Shown: piece after piece, positions 43,103 through 49,935 of the stretch
How the letters are laid out: each line of letters opens with the position of its first letter
Numbering within the stretch: the stretch's first letter is position 1
NCBI RefSeq assembly: GCF_001955535.1
Contig: NZ_MPVN01000001.1
Span: forward strand, 868,001 to 932,000
Direction of reading: 5' to 3'
From: Paenibacillus sp. FSL H7-0326
GTDB lineage: Bacteria > Bacillota > Bacilli > Paenibacillales > Paenibacillaceae
Length of the DNA stretch: 64,000 nucleotides
Notes under the pieces: model-generated
Told to the model about the DNA's origin: nothing
The model's database searches: none
What the model saw: the letters and a program-made list of their open reading frames with translations, nothing else
Made by a program: the position numbers and the translations under genes

Positions 43103-44545
43103 TTAGTCAAGAATCCATCTCTGTCTCAGACATTCATCAAGCGAATTCGGTCTTTTGAGCTCCATAGCAATCAAATCACGAATAAACTCTGGTAAACGAT
43201 ACGCTGTCTCTGAACCGAGCGATAGGCTCTGATATCCCACATTGAACGTAAACATATCCAGTGTCCCCACTCGATATAACTGATCATCATGCAGAGGAAC
43301 TTCTCCTATATTCAGCTTGGTAATTCGTTCATATGGAGGTCTAGTCGGATCGTAGTGTATCTCAGCACCATCAATGCACAGGACTCCCAGCTGATAACCT
43401 CTAAATCCAAAGCCTTTAAATACGAGGTCCCTGTACTCTGGGATTAAGCTCTCCTCCATAGCTGTACGAAGGTCAGCGCCTTTTAACAGAATGGTGCATG
43501 CATTAATCGGAGAAGGGCATAAAGCATGCAGCATCCCCTCCGTTATATTCCCTTCCTCCAAATCACCAAGCAGCTGACCTGCATTAACAACCGCCAGATC
43601 TGTACACGTAAATTGCCGGACTGCCTGAGCTAACAAATTACCAAATGACGATTCTCTGTCCCAATGAATGGCGAGTGTACGGTCCGTCACAGCAATGGTT
43701 CTACCTAATTTATTTTCGGCCTGTTCCCGATGTGTAATAATAGCAGCCGCCACATTTTCATGCAGAAGATTGTCATCCACAGGCAGGCATTCACCTGAAA
43801 CCAGCTTAAAATGTTCTTCCTCACTGGATCGTTCAACGGTTATTTTTCCGAGGTATTGACCATATTTACCAGCACCGCATATGATCGTCTGGTTTATTTC
43901 CAGCGGCTCCTCCAATACGTGATGCGTATGGCCTCCCAATATCATATCAATTCCATCGATCTGTTCAGCGATTCTCTGATCGGTTGTAAGTCCCAAATGT
44001 GATAACAGAATAACAATATCAGCCTGTTCTCTTATTTTTGTTACCTGAGTCTTTAACGTTTCGACTGGATTAAGCACCTTCATACCAAGCAGTTCATAAA
44101 ACGCGCTAAACGGTGCGGTAGAACCCAATATACCTATTCTTATGTCGCCCTTTGTCAGAATAGTCGATGGCTCCATCCAAACCGGAGGCTGTCCTGAACG
44201 TTCATCAATCAGATTGCCACAAACAACCTTGCATAATAGCCCTGCATAGGCCTGATCTAGAATATCCGGTGTAAATGTTAATCCCTCATTATTACCAATC
44301 GTAATTGCATCATAGCCCGTTAAGTTTAGGACATCTACATTGGCCCCGCCCATGGATCCTTCGGTCTCGACTGCCATCCGGTCCATGTGATCTCCAATAT
44401 CCAACACCAGAATTTCTTCTCCGGGTCCAGCCTGCTCCTTCTCCCTTTGGATCATTGCAGCGATGGAACCCATTTTATTAAAATGGCTGTGAATATCATT
44501 CGTATGAAGAATGGTCAGGGTTTGTTTAGACTTATGGTTCGTCAT
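43103..44545 (-). CDS. Metallophosphatase/5'-nucleotidase family protein (YunD-like)
   Basis: A 480-residue UshA-type enzyme without a signal peptide, so probably cytoplasmic like YunD. The metallophosphoesterase domain (1-250) has ILHTNDIHSH, LDIGDHMDR, TIGNNE, LLSHLG and ILGGHTHHVLEEP; the C-terminal nucleotidase domain (about 290-450) has ESSFGNLLAQAVRQ and AVVNAGQLLG. The Asn-His dyad sequence is TIGNNEGL, with Glu where GNHE has His-Glu, so substrate use may differ from classical 5'-nucleotidases. GGAGGAGG precedes the ATG. It lies between the two HD-GYP genes, divergent from moaD-moaE. Confidence 0.85.
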   Translation of the reverse strand: MTNHKSKQTLTILHTNDIHSHFNKMGSIAAMIQREKEQAGPGEEILVLDIGDHMDRMAVETEGSMGGANVDVLNLTGYDAITIGNNEGLTFTPDILDQAYAGLLCKVVCGNLIDERSGQPPVWMEPSTILTKGDIRIGILGSTAPFSAFYELLGMKVLNPVETLKTQVTKIREQADIVILLSHLGLTTDQRIAEQIDGIDMILGGHTHHVLEEPLEINQTIICGAGKYGQYLGKITVERSSEEEHFKLVSGECLPVDDNLLHENVAAAIITHREQAENKLGRTIAVTDRTLAIHWDRESSFGNLLAQAVRQFTCTDLAVVNAGQLLGDLEEGNITEGMLHALCPSPINACTILLKGADLRTAMEESLIPEYRDLVFKGFGFRGYQLGVLCIDGAEIHYDPTRPPYERITKLNIGEVPLHDDQLYRVGTLDMFTFNVGYQSLSLGSETAYRLPEFIRDLIAMELKRPNSLDECLRQRWILD

Positions 44546-44714
44546 CTCTGTATTCCTCCTCCGGATACTTAATAGCCATAGATTGATGCGCTAAAGTCTC
44601 GTCATTTTGCTTAATCTGGTCCATAAGATCTACCTAAAAGATAAGAATAACATTTTCAGAAAGGATATGATATATTAAAAGGGTTTATCAATACATCGTT
44701 CGAGGTGAAATCAT

Positions 44715-45446
44715 ATGAAACTATCCATATTATTATTCGCTGGTGTCGCAGAGAGAATTGGACAAGCAAGCATTGAATTGAATATAGATCACGCAGTCAC
44801 AGTAAACGATTTGAAAATGCAGCTTGCAGAGGCGTATCCTGAAGCCTCCTCACTCATCCACTCCTCATTAATCGCTATAAATATGGACTATGCGCCAGGT
44901 CATGTGATGATCAACGATGGAGACGAAGTGGCGCTGATCCCCCCTGTTTCCGGTGGTGAAGAGCCCACGCATTCAGCAGATTCCGTTCAGCAAATCCACA
45001 GCACGGATGATGGACTATACTCTATTGGATATGCCTCACTATCGGTAGAGGAGACTTCGGCCAAAGTCATCACAGCCAACCATGGAGCAACCTTAACCTT
45101 TATAGGAACAACAAGAGAAATGACCGGTGATCAGCGCACTGTTCATCTTGAGTATGAAGCTTACATACCGATGGCATTATCTACCATGAAGACAATTGGC
45201 GATGAAATTAATGAGAAGTGGCCTGGCACACAATGTGCGATATCCCATCGCTTAGGCAAAGTGGATATTGCCGAGACAAGTGTTGTGATTGCCGTTTCTT
45301 CCCCCCATCGTGCCAATGCCTATGAAGCGAGCCGGTACGCTATTGAGAGGCTGAAACAGATTGTCCCCATTTGGAAGAAGGAGATCTGGGAGGACGGATC
45401 AGAATGGAAAGGACATCAAACCGGGCCCTGGGACCCATTAAAATGA
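44715..45446 (+). CDS. Fused molybdopterin synthase, MoaD-MoaE
   Basis: A 243-residue fusion. Residues 1-81 are MoaD, the ubiquitin-like sulfur carrier, ending in the Gly-Gly (PPVSGG, residues 80-81) that must be free to form a thiocarboxylate. After a linker of about 16 residues, MoaE spans about 98-243 (ATLTFIGTTREMT, LEYEAYIPMA, HRLGKVDIAETSVVIAVSSP, IWKKEIWEDGSEW with catalytic lysines). It makes molybdopterin from precursor Z. No other cofactor genes are nearby. GAGGTG precedes the ATG. Confidence 0.93.
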   Translation: MKLSILLFAGVAERIGQASIELNIDHAVTVNDLKMQLAEAYPEASSLIHSSLIAINMDYAPGHVMINDGDEVALIPPVSGGEEPTHSADSVQQIHSTDDGLYSIGYASLSVEETSAKVITANHGATLTFIGTTREMTGDQRTVHLEYEAYIPMALSTMKTIGDEINEKWPGTQCAISHRLGKVDIAETSVVIAVSSPHRANAYEASRYAIERLKQIVPIWKKEIWEDGSEWKGHQTGPWDPLK

Positions 45447-45533
45447 CTAATATTTAAAACTAGTCGTTGTCTGTCCATTTTTTTCTTGATATGATAAATT
45501 TAAAAACTTTACACTTAAAGGTGGTTAATTGTC

Positions 45534-46580
45534 TTGAGATTACATGTCACCGACTTAAAGCCTGGTTTATTGCTTCAATCGGATACTTTTAATCCTTCTG
45601 GAGTGCAGCTGATGTCAGCAGGATCCTTACTTGATGATTCAGACATCGATAAACTGATGATGCACGGTATTGATTATGTAGACATTTCAGAGCCCGCCAC
45701 CCAGACTGCGCCTGTCTTCCGATCATCCCCGGGGGAATCACTGCTTAAGCTTGTTCCTATGTTTGACACTACCATGATGGGAACTGCCTCGATCTTCAAG
45801 GAAGCTACCACAACAGGCCGCTTCTCCATAACTGAGGTCGATGATCTGCTTAAGCCAATGGCTGAACAGCTTGTTGAGCAGAAGGATGTCGTTTCTCTTC
45901 TCCTGCTGCTTGATCGTGATGATGAGTATACTTACAACCATTCCGTTCAGGTAGGCATTCTTACATACTATATGGCTTCATGGCTCGGTTATTCCCCGGA
46001 AGACTGCTACACCATCTCCAAAGCAGGTTACCTCATTGATATAGGGAAATCTATGGTGCCTGAGAAGCTGCTTCATAAGCCTGGGAAGCTAAGCCCAGAG
46101 GAATTCCGCGTGATGAAAAAGCACGCTAAACAGGGATATGACATTATATTAGAGTCCACCGGTAATGAAACACTCGCGATCCCTGCTTTGCAGCATCATG
46201 AACGTGAAGATGGCAGCGGTTACCCTTACGGATTACGCAAAGATGATATTCATCCTTATTCCCGAATCGCGGCCGTGGCAGATGTGTACAGTGCTATGAC
46301 GACTCATCGTGTGTATCAATCCAAGCAAGAATACATATCTGTGTTATGTGAGCTATACGGACTCAGCTTCGGACAGCTCAATGCCAAAGTGACGCAGAGC
46401 TTTATCAAGCATCTCCTGCCTAACTTTATTGGCAAGCAGGTACTACTGACTTCAGGAGATACAGGTACGATTGTAATGAATAATCCGAATGATCATTTCC
46501 GCCCGCTCGTCCGTTGTGGACAAGGCTTTGTGGATTTGGCAAAACAACGAGATATTGCTATCGTAGAAATTTATATCTAG
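45534..46580 (+). CDS. HD-GYP domain protein with altered HD motif
   Basis: A 348-residue paralogue of the HD-GYP protein at 41928. The N-terminal domain (MRLHVTDLKPGLLLQ) and HD-GYP core are clear: YNHSVQVGILT, HHEREDGSGYPYGL and AVADVYSAMT. However, the position of the HD dyad reads GYLIDIGKSMVP, with Ile in place of the metal-binding His. The enzyme may therefore be inactive or bind metal differently, and might act as a cyclic-di-GMP sensor. Start is TTG at 45534 with AAAGGTGG upstream. A terminator follows 110 bases after the stop. Confidence 0.85.
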   Translation: MRLHVTDLKPGLLLQSDTFNPSGVQLMSAGSLLDDSDIDKLMMHGIDYVDISEPATQTAPVFRSSPGESLLKLVPMFDTTMMGTASIFKEATTTGRFSITEVDDLLKPMAEQLVEQKDVVSLLLLLDRDDEYTYNHSVQVGILTYYMASWLGYSPEDCYTISKAGYLIDIGKSMVPEKLLHKPGKLSPEEFRVMKKHAKQGYDIILESTGNETLAIPALQHHEREDGSGYPYGLRKDDIHPYSRIAAVADVYSAMTTHRVYQSKQEYISVLCELYGLSFGQLNAKVTQSFIKHLLPNFIGKQVLLTSGDTGTIVMNNPNDHFRPLVRCGQGFVDLAKQRDIAIVEIYI

Positions 46581-46688
46581 AACATACGTTACATCATAAG
46601 TCTTAATCGTTTATTTCAGCTAGAACTACTTAAAAAGAACCGTCTAGTACATACTTCCTTAGAACATCAATTGAAGAACATTTATGGA

Positions 46689-46727
46689 AATAGAGGTCTC
46701 TCCTATACGGGTGGCCTCTATTTTTTT
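46689..46727 (+). terminator. Terminator of the second HD-GYP gene
   Basis: AATAGAGG (46689-46696) pairs with CCTCTATT (46715-46722), followed by a run of T to 46727. Confidence 0.82.
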
Positions 46728-46807
46728 ATAGCCTGATTTCCTTTGGTCTAAAGGTATATCTCATCTTATAAACATAAATGAATCAGCTGCTTCCTCACAT
46801 TGTGAAC

Positions 46808-46848
46808 AAAAAAATACGTGCCCAGCCATAAGAGGCCAGGACACGTAT
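46808..46848 (-). terminator. Minus-strand terminator at the prophage edge
   Basis: On the minus strand ATACGTG (46842-46848) pairs with CACGTAT (46814-46820), with a GGCC/GGCT inner stem, followed by seven T residues. It would stop leftward transcription out of the prophage. Confidence 0.75.
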
Positions 46849-47012
46849 TATATATTATTCAATGTTAAACAGCTCTGCTTAACCGATCGAGCCTTCCATT
46901 TCGAATTTGATTATTTGCATTTAACATACGGTTCTATACCGTAATGAAATTGCATATATAATAGAAGAAACACGTTTTGGAGTTCTATATGATTTCATGA
47001 CATTTCTAAAAA

Positions 47013-47064
47013 TTTTGGTCTGATTTTGGTTTAGTTTTGGTTCCCGAGAGATTTTTCTCTCGGG
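47013..47064. repeat. Three TTTTGGT direct repeats next to a perfect hairpin
   Basis: TTTTGGT occurs at 47013-47019, 47024-47030 and 47035-47041, exactly 11 bases apart. Immediately after, CCCGAGAGA (47043-47051) and TCTCTCGGG (47056-47064) form a perfect hairpin followed by TTTATTT, a possible plus-strand terminator. Helically phased repeats at a prophage edge resemble arm-type recombinase sites, but this is inference. Confidence 0.55.
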
Positions 47065-47076
47065 TTTATTTGCACT

Positions 47077-47229
47077 TCATCTGTAATTGATCATTGCAAT
47101 TATATGTATCGGAGTTTTGCCTGGTCTCTCTTCATACTTTTTAATTGCTTGAACAGAAACATCTAATTTCTTTGAAGCTTCCTCTAATGTGTATCCGTTT
47201 TTATCTCTCCATTCTTTCATGGTAATCAT
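47077..47229 (-). CDS. Small HTH (Cro/CI-like) protein
   Basis: A 50-residue protein whose middle is a helix-turn-helix (WRDKNGYTLEEASKKLDVSVQAIKKYEE). I start at the ATG at 47227-47229 because GGAGGAGG lies seven bases upstream; the open frame extends further without support. It is short for a Cro/CI protein and may bind DNA as a dimer of minimal domains. It is divergent from another small HTH gene at 47335, a layout typical of a phage switch. Role unknown. Confidence 0.6.
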   Translation of the reverse strand: MITMKEWRDKNGYTLEEASKKLDVSVQAIKKYEERPGKTPIHIIAMINYR

Positions 47230-47254
47230 AAAGGTCCTCCTCCTAAAGTAATTG

Positions 47255-47284
47255 TTGTAATTGGAAGTTCTCAACTGCTATAAT
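47255..47284 (+). promoter_or_regulatory. Promoter of the HTH gene at 47335
   Basis: TTGTAA (47255-47260), 18 bases, TATAAT (47279-47284), between two divergent HTH genes and 50 bases upstream of the GTG start. Confidence 0.55.
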
Positions 47285-47334
47285 GGTCTCGATATTAATA
47301 AGAAATTGTACATAATAAAGGAGTAATTTTAGAA

Positions 47335-47550
47335 GTGAATATCTCCCGTGGGAGATGCTTACTTCCTAATCTCATAAAAGCAAAAGGGTGGACTCAATCA
47401 GAGTATGCAAGAAGAGTCAATAAACACCCACGGGTCATTTCACATTATTGTAATAACGAGCGAGTAATGCAGCCAGAAGATTTGTATGCCGCCACGCTTA
47501 TACTCGATTGTGAATTGAAAGACCTATATGAATGGAGATTGGAAAAGTAA
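47335..47550 (+). CDS. XRE-family HTH protein (Cro/CI type)
   Basis: A 71-residue DNA-binding protein with a helix-turn-helix in residues about 13-60 (LIKAKGWTQSEYARRVNKHP, RVISHYCNNERVMQPEDLY) and a C-terminal helix (CELKDLYEWRLEK). It probably acts as a phage repressor or antirepressor. Start is GTG at 47335-47337; AAAGGAG stands 11 bases upstream. It is divergent from the smaller HTH gene, and the Agr-like locus reads towards it from the right. A plausible owner of the twin operators at 49768-49818, but not shown. Confidence 0.75.
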   Translation: MNISRGRCLLPNLIKAKGWTQSEYARRVNKHPRVISHYCNNERVMQPEDLYAATLILDCELKDLYEWRLEK

Positions 47551-47767
47551 GCTTGCGGATGAATGCGGCGTCCGCCTCCCGGGAGAATCGAGACCTAATA
47601 GGTCCGAATAAACAGAAGTTATAGTTGTAAAAACCAAGCATTTGTTCTGCTCTTACTATTATTTTATAACGGCTTACACATAATGTAAAAGAATTTTAAA
47701 CAGATGAAAACATCGTTTCGACACGATAAAACGACAGACATCGACTTCACATTAGTGTATAATACGC

Positions 47768-47803
47768 AAAAAAATGGAGCCCTTTAAATAAGGCTCCATT
47801 TTT
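47768..47803. terminator. Bidirectional terminator at the end of the Agr-like operon
   Basis: AAAATGGAGCC and GGCTCCATTTT form an 11-bp stem with a 10-base AT loop and T-runs on both strands. It overlaps the stop codon of the LytTR gene. Confidence 0.9.
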
Positions 47804-48200
47804 GTTTTTTGTTGTATTTAACTGCGATACTTGGGTTTGCTCGCAACAATGATTCCACAGTTTCTTGTAAGCGAGGTTTTGTTCCTCTCATCGAACAAAA
47901 GAACTTACCGCCGAAACAAACTCTAGGGAAAGGATCAGTTTCAACCCACTGTACATTCTCAGCATTAACCCAGTTAGTACGGTCTACGTCTACAAATTTG
48001 AATCCGCTACTTATCATGAATTCTCCCCAGAAAGTTACAGTTCCAGGTAAATAGTATTTTGCACCATTGCTCATGTGTACTATAACCATTTTTATATGAC
48101 TTGACCATTCTAAGCATAGGATATCTGGAATTTGTATCTTAACTTTTCCTGATCCACCTATTCTATCCACACTCACAAATAAATCTGGATCAATATCCAT
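47784..48200 (-). CDS. Stand-alone LytTR-type DNA-binding protein
   Basis: A 138-residue protein without a receiver domain. The LytTR-like core lies at about residues 25-118: ILCLEWSSHIKMVIVHMSNG, KYYLPGTVTFWGEFMISSGF, FVDVDRTNWVNAENVQWVE, which follows the LytTR pattern of beta strands with a basic residue followed by WVN (RxxWVN, as in HRSxxVN). AgrA, the usual partner of AgrC, uses this fold to bind DNA. I start at the ATG at 48198-48200 (GGAG nine bases upstream); an ATG nine bases earlier touches that site. It is the last gene of the operon, 22 bases after the AgrD-like gene. Confidence in the LytTR call is moderate because the match is by pattern. Confidence 0.65.
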   Translation of the reverse strand: MDIDPDLFVSVDRIGGSGKVKIQIPDILCLEWSSHIKMVIVHMSNGAKYYLPGTVTFWGEFMISSGFKFVDVDRTNWVNAENVQWVETDPFPRVCFGGKFFCSMRGTKPRLQETVESLLRANPSIAVKYNKKQKWSLI

Positions 48201-48221
48201 TGCAAACATCTCCTGATATTA

Positions 48222-48356
48222 TTATTTAAAAAGTTCTTCAGGTGCATTTCCTTCGTAGATGTAGGCGATGGATCTTTTCTTTGCTACAGACTTACCAAAC
48301 TTAGAGAAAAATGTCGCAACTGCGAAGATTACATTATGCTTTACTGTTGCTACCAT
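48222..48356 (-). CDS. AgrD-like autoinducer peptide precursor with serine at the ring position
   Basis: A 44-residue gene too short for most gene finders. GGGAGGTGAAACGAT precedes its ATG (48354-48356). The N-terminal half is an amphipathic helix (VKHNVIFAVATFFSKFGK); a KKR precedes S29-I33 (SIAYI), and the C terminus is an acidic tail YEGNAPEELFK. In staphylococcal AgrD the ring residue is followed by four residues, five more and then P-x-E-L; here Ser29 plus four, YEGNA, then PEEL fit exactly. Ser in place of Cys predicts a lactone ring, as in Staphylococcus intermedius. The gene overlaps agrB by 23 bases. The mature peptide is an inference. Confidence 0.8.
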   Translation of the reverse strand: MVATVKHNVIFAVATFFSKFGKSVAKKRSIAYIYEGNAPEELFK

Positions 48357-48891
48357 ATCGTTTCACCTCCCTTCCTATAATCAAAGTAATACTTTGTATA
48401 AAGAAACTGATTGCTAATGCATCAGATACAAAGACAAAATTAGTCATCACCATAATAAAAGAAATCAATTTCAAAAGAGGATAAAACTTCTTTGGTACAT
48501 TGTGTTGTTTTTCGAAGTTGGAAGGTGCGTAGATCAAGACAATTAGGAGTGTTATGACGGTAATAGCGTGTATTAATGTGTCCCGATCCGTATTGAAGAA
48601 AGATATTAAAGTAAACAGAGTGATACTAACAACAGCACATGCTGTTCCAGTCTTTAAATGTATCCCCCCTGAAACTTGTCGCAGCAACGAGAATGATATC
48701 AAAATTATAATTATTTCTGTTGTATTACCTGTGAGGTAGGAAACACCTAAGGAACCGATTATTATTGCTGCTATATTTAAGAACATGCCGATTGAATATT
48801 CAAGGACTTCGACTGAGCTTGGATGTTCTGGGACTTGTTGTTTTATGTAAACACTTATTTTTCTTGCAGCTGTATCAATCAATCTCTCCAT
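48334..48891 (-). CDS. AgrB-family autoinducer-processing membrane protease
   Basis: A 185-residue accessory gene regulator B protein with about five or six membrane helices. The catalytic pair is His78 and Cys85 in QVSGGIHLKTGTACAV, spaced as His77 and Cys84 of staphylococcal AgrB. It would cleave the AgrD tail and close the ring. The start is ATG at 48889-48891, 17 bases inside the receptor gene, or TTG at 48880-48882, which has better spacing to AAGGAG. The AgrD ribosome site lies inside its 3' end, so the two are coupled. Confidence 0.9.
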   Translation of the reverse strand: MERLIDTAARKISVYIKQQVPEHPSSVEVLEYSIGMFLNIAAIIIGSLGVSYLTGNTTEIIIILISFSLLRQVSGGIHLKTGTACAVVSITLFTLISFFNTDRDTLIHAITVITLLIVLIYAPSNFEKQHNVPKKFYPLLKLISFIMVMTNFVFVSDALAISFFIQSITLIIGREVKRYGSNSKA

Positions 48892-49504
48892 TCTCCTTCT
48901 TCAGTGCATAATAGGCCAGATAACCAGCAATAAGTGCAAAGAACAATACATTAATCCATATTTCATTCTTAAAGAACAGAATGCTTGTAAAGGCAAAGAA
49001 GAGGACTAAAACTACTACTACTGTGGCGTCTTCAAACTTAAATCTCAGTCTATCGAAATCAAAGGAGAATCCTTTACCTAGCCGGTACAAGAAGTTACCG
49101 ATTAAGATCGTGAGGATGCTTGTCACAGTTTGTATTGCGTATCCGTCACTTTGTGAATCAACATTAGCTACTGAACCGAATAGAATCCAAATTACAACAG
49201 ACTGGAGAACAACATAGAATCCGTAACCCATGACTGTTGCAATCGTAGCCCATACAATCGGTATTCTCACTCTAATGGTCAAGAAAAGAGCGAAGATAAT
49301 TACCACTATTAACGGAACCAAAAACGACAAATCAAACTCATTCCTCAAAACAAAACTTTGGATGTTGATTAGAAAAGCCAAGAAAACGATGTGCCATATA
49401 AACCCTAAGCTTTTGTACCTAAAAATAGACATAATAAACGAAAATAAAGCCCAAGATTCAAGTGTTGAGAAAAACATAAAACCAACAAATCCCCACAAAC
49501 TCAC
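48875..49504 (-). CDS. AgrC-like seven-helix membrane receptor lacking a kinase domain
   Basis: A 209-residue hydrophobic protein with about seven membrane helices, the size and layout of the N-terminal sensor half of AgrC. The last helix (FFALIAGYLAYYALKK) is followed only by ENGEID, where AgrC would enter its dimerisation helix and kinase. No His box or ATPase motifs exist here or in the next frame. I start at GTG 49502-49504 (nine bases after GGGGGAG); the ATG nine bases earlier abuts that site. It overlaps agrB. The assignment rests on topology and position, not on specific motifs, so another membrane role, such as a LytTR-inhibiting protein, is possible. Confidence 0.6.
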   Translation of the reverse strand: MSLWGFVGFMFFSTLESWALFSFIMSIFRYKSLGFIWHIVFLAFLINIQSFVLRNEFDLSFLVPLIVVIIFALFLTIRVRIPIVWATIATVMGYGFYVVLQSVVIWILFGSVANVDSQSDGYAIQTVTSILTILIGNFLYRLGKGFSFDFDRLRFKFEDATVVVVLVLFFAFTSILFFKNEIWINVLFFALIAGYLAYYALKKENGEID

Positions 49505-49524
49505 TTCGCCCATCTCCCCCGAGA

Positions 49525-49740
49525 TTAATCACCAGGCTTCCGGCCAGCTACCCTTTCCATTCCTTCGTGAGTAACTATCCATACTTTGCCTGATTTACGC
49601 GCTTCATCTTCCCTAAACTTTCCGCGATTGCACCATTTTGTTACGGTGTTCTCGGACAAACCCCAAATTTCAGCTGCTTCTCGCGAAGAGTAAACTGTAA
49701 ACAAAGCGGGCAGTTGATTTTCTCTATCAACTGACATCAT
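49525..49740 (-). CDS. Excisionase-like helix-turn-helix protein
   Basis: A 71-residue DNA-binding protein with a MerR/excisionase-type HTH: YSSREAAEIWGLSENTVTKW, then CNRGKFREDEARKSGKVWIV, as in helix-turn-helix domains of the AlpA/Xis group. I start at the ATG at 49738-49740, six bases after AAAAGGAG (the next ATG is equally possible). It is the first gene of the operon that holds the receptor, AgrB, AgrD and LytTR genes, with 20 bases before the receptor. It could be an excisionase or a regulator of the operon. Confidence 0.72.
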   Translation of the reverse strand: MMSVDRENQLPALFTVYSSREAAEIWGLSENTVTKWCNRGKFREDEARKSGKVWIVTHEGMERVAGRKPGD

Positions 49741-49767
49741 CGCCAACTCCTTTTCGTAAGGGCAAGC

Positions 49768-49818
49768 TGTCTTGTTTCCAAGACAAATATATCATGTCCC
49801 TGTATTGTTTGCAAGACA
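49768..49818. promoter_or_regulatory. Two near-identical palindromic operators
   Basis: TGTCTTGTTTCCAAGACA (49768-49785) is a perfect 7-bp-arm palindrome, and TGTATTGTTTGCAAGACA (49801-49818) differs at two bases. Their centres are 33 bp apart, three helical turns. They lie between the operon promoter and its first gene, as a phage-repressor operator would. Confidence 0.75.
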
Positions 49819-49864
49819 CTTTTTAGGAATTTTGCCTCCTTTTTTGTGAACCTACAGCAAGGAC

Positions 49865-49894
49865 ATAATAGGGGGAGATATGTAGTTATGTCAA
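49865..49894 (-). promoter_or_regulatory. Promoter of the Agr-like operon
   Basis: On the minus strand TTGACA (49889-49894), an 18-base spacer, and TATTAT (49865-49870). It is the only strong promoter upstream of the five-gene operon and is followed by the twin operators. Confidence 0.7.
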
Positions 49895-49899
49895 CAATA

Positions 49900-49931
49900 A
49901 AAGCTCGCTGACACTAAGTCTAACGAGCTTT
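49900..49931. terminator. Terminator between yolD-like gene and Agr-like operon
   Basis: AAAGCTCG (49900-49907) pairs with CGAGCTTT (49924-49931), followed on the minus strand by TTATT. It separates transcription of the yolD-like gene from the downstream promoter. Confidence 0.75.
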
Positions 49932-49935
49932 AGTG

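Larger units (their letters stand above)
46581..47012. other. Intergenic region at the chromosome-prophage junction
   Basis: About 430 bases without a gene. It holds the terminator of the HD-GYP gene (46689-46727), a second terminator on the minus strand (46808-46848), and then AT-rich sequence. The junction with the prophage is probably between 46730 and 47076. I found no tRNA gene, and the matching attachment site would lie beyond the right edge, so the exact boundary is not visible. Confidence 0.5.

Noticed and set aside
47784..49513. Arbitrium (AimR-AimP) peptide system
   Set aside because: There is no TPR-type receptor and no secreted linear hexapeptide; AgrB and the AgrD tail point to the Agr family.
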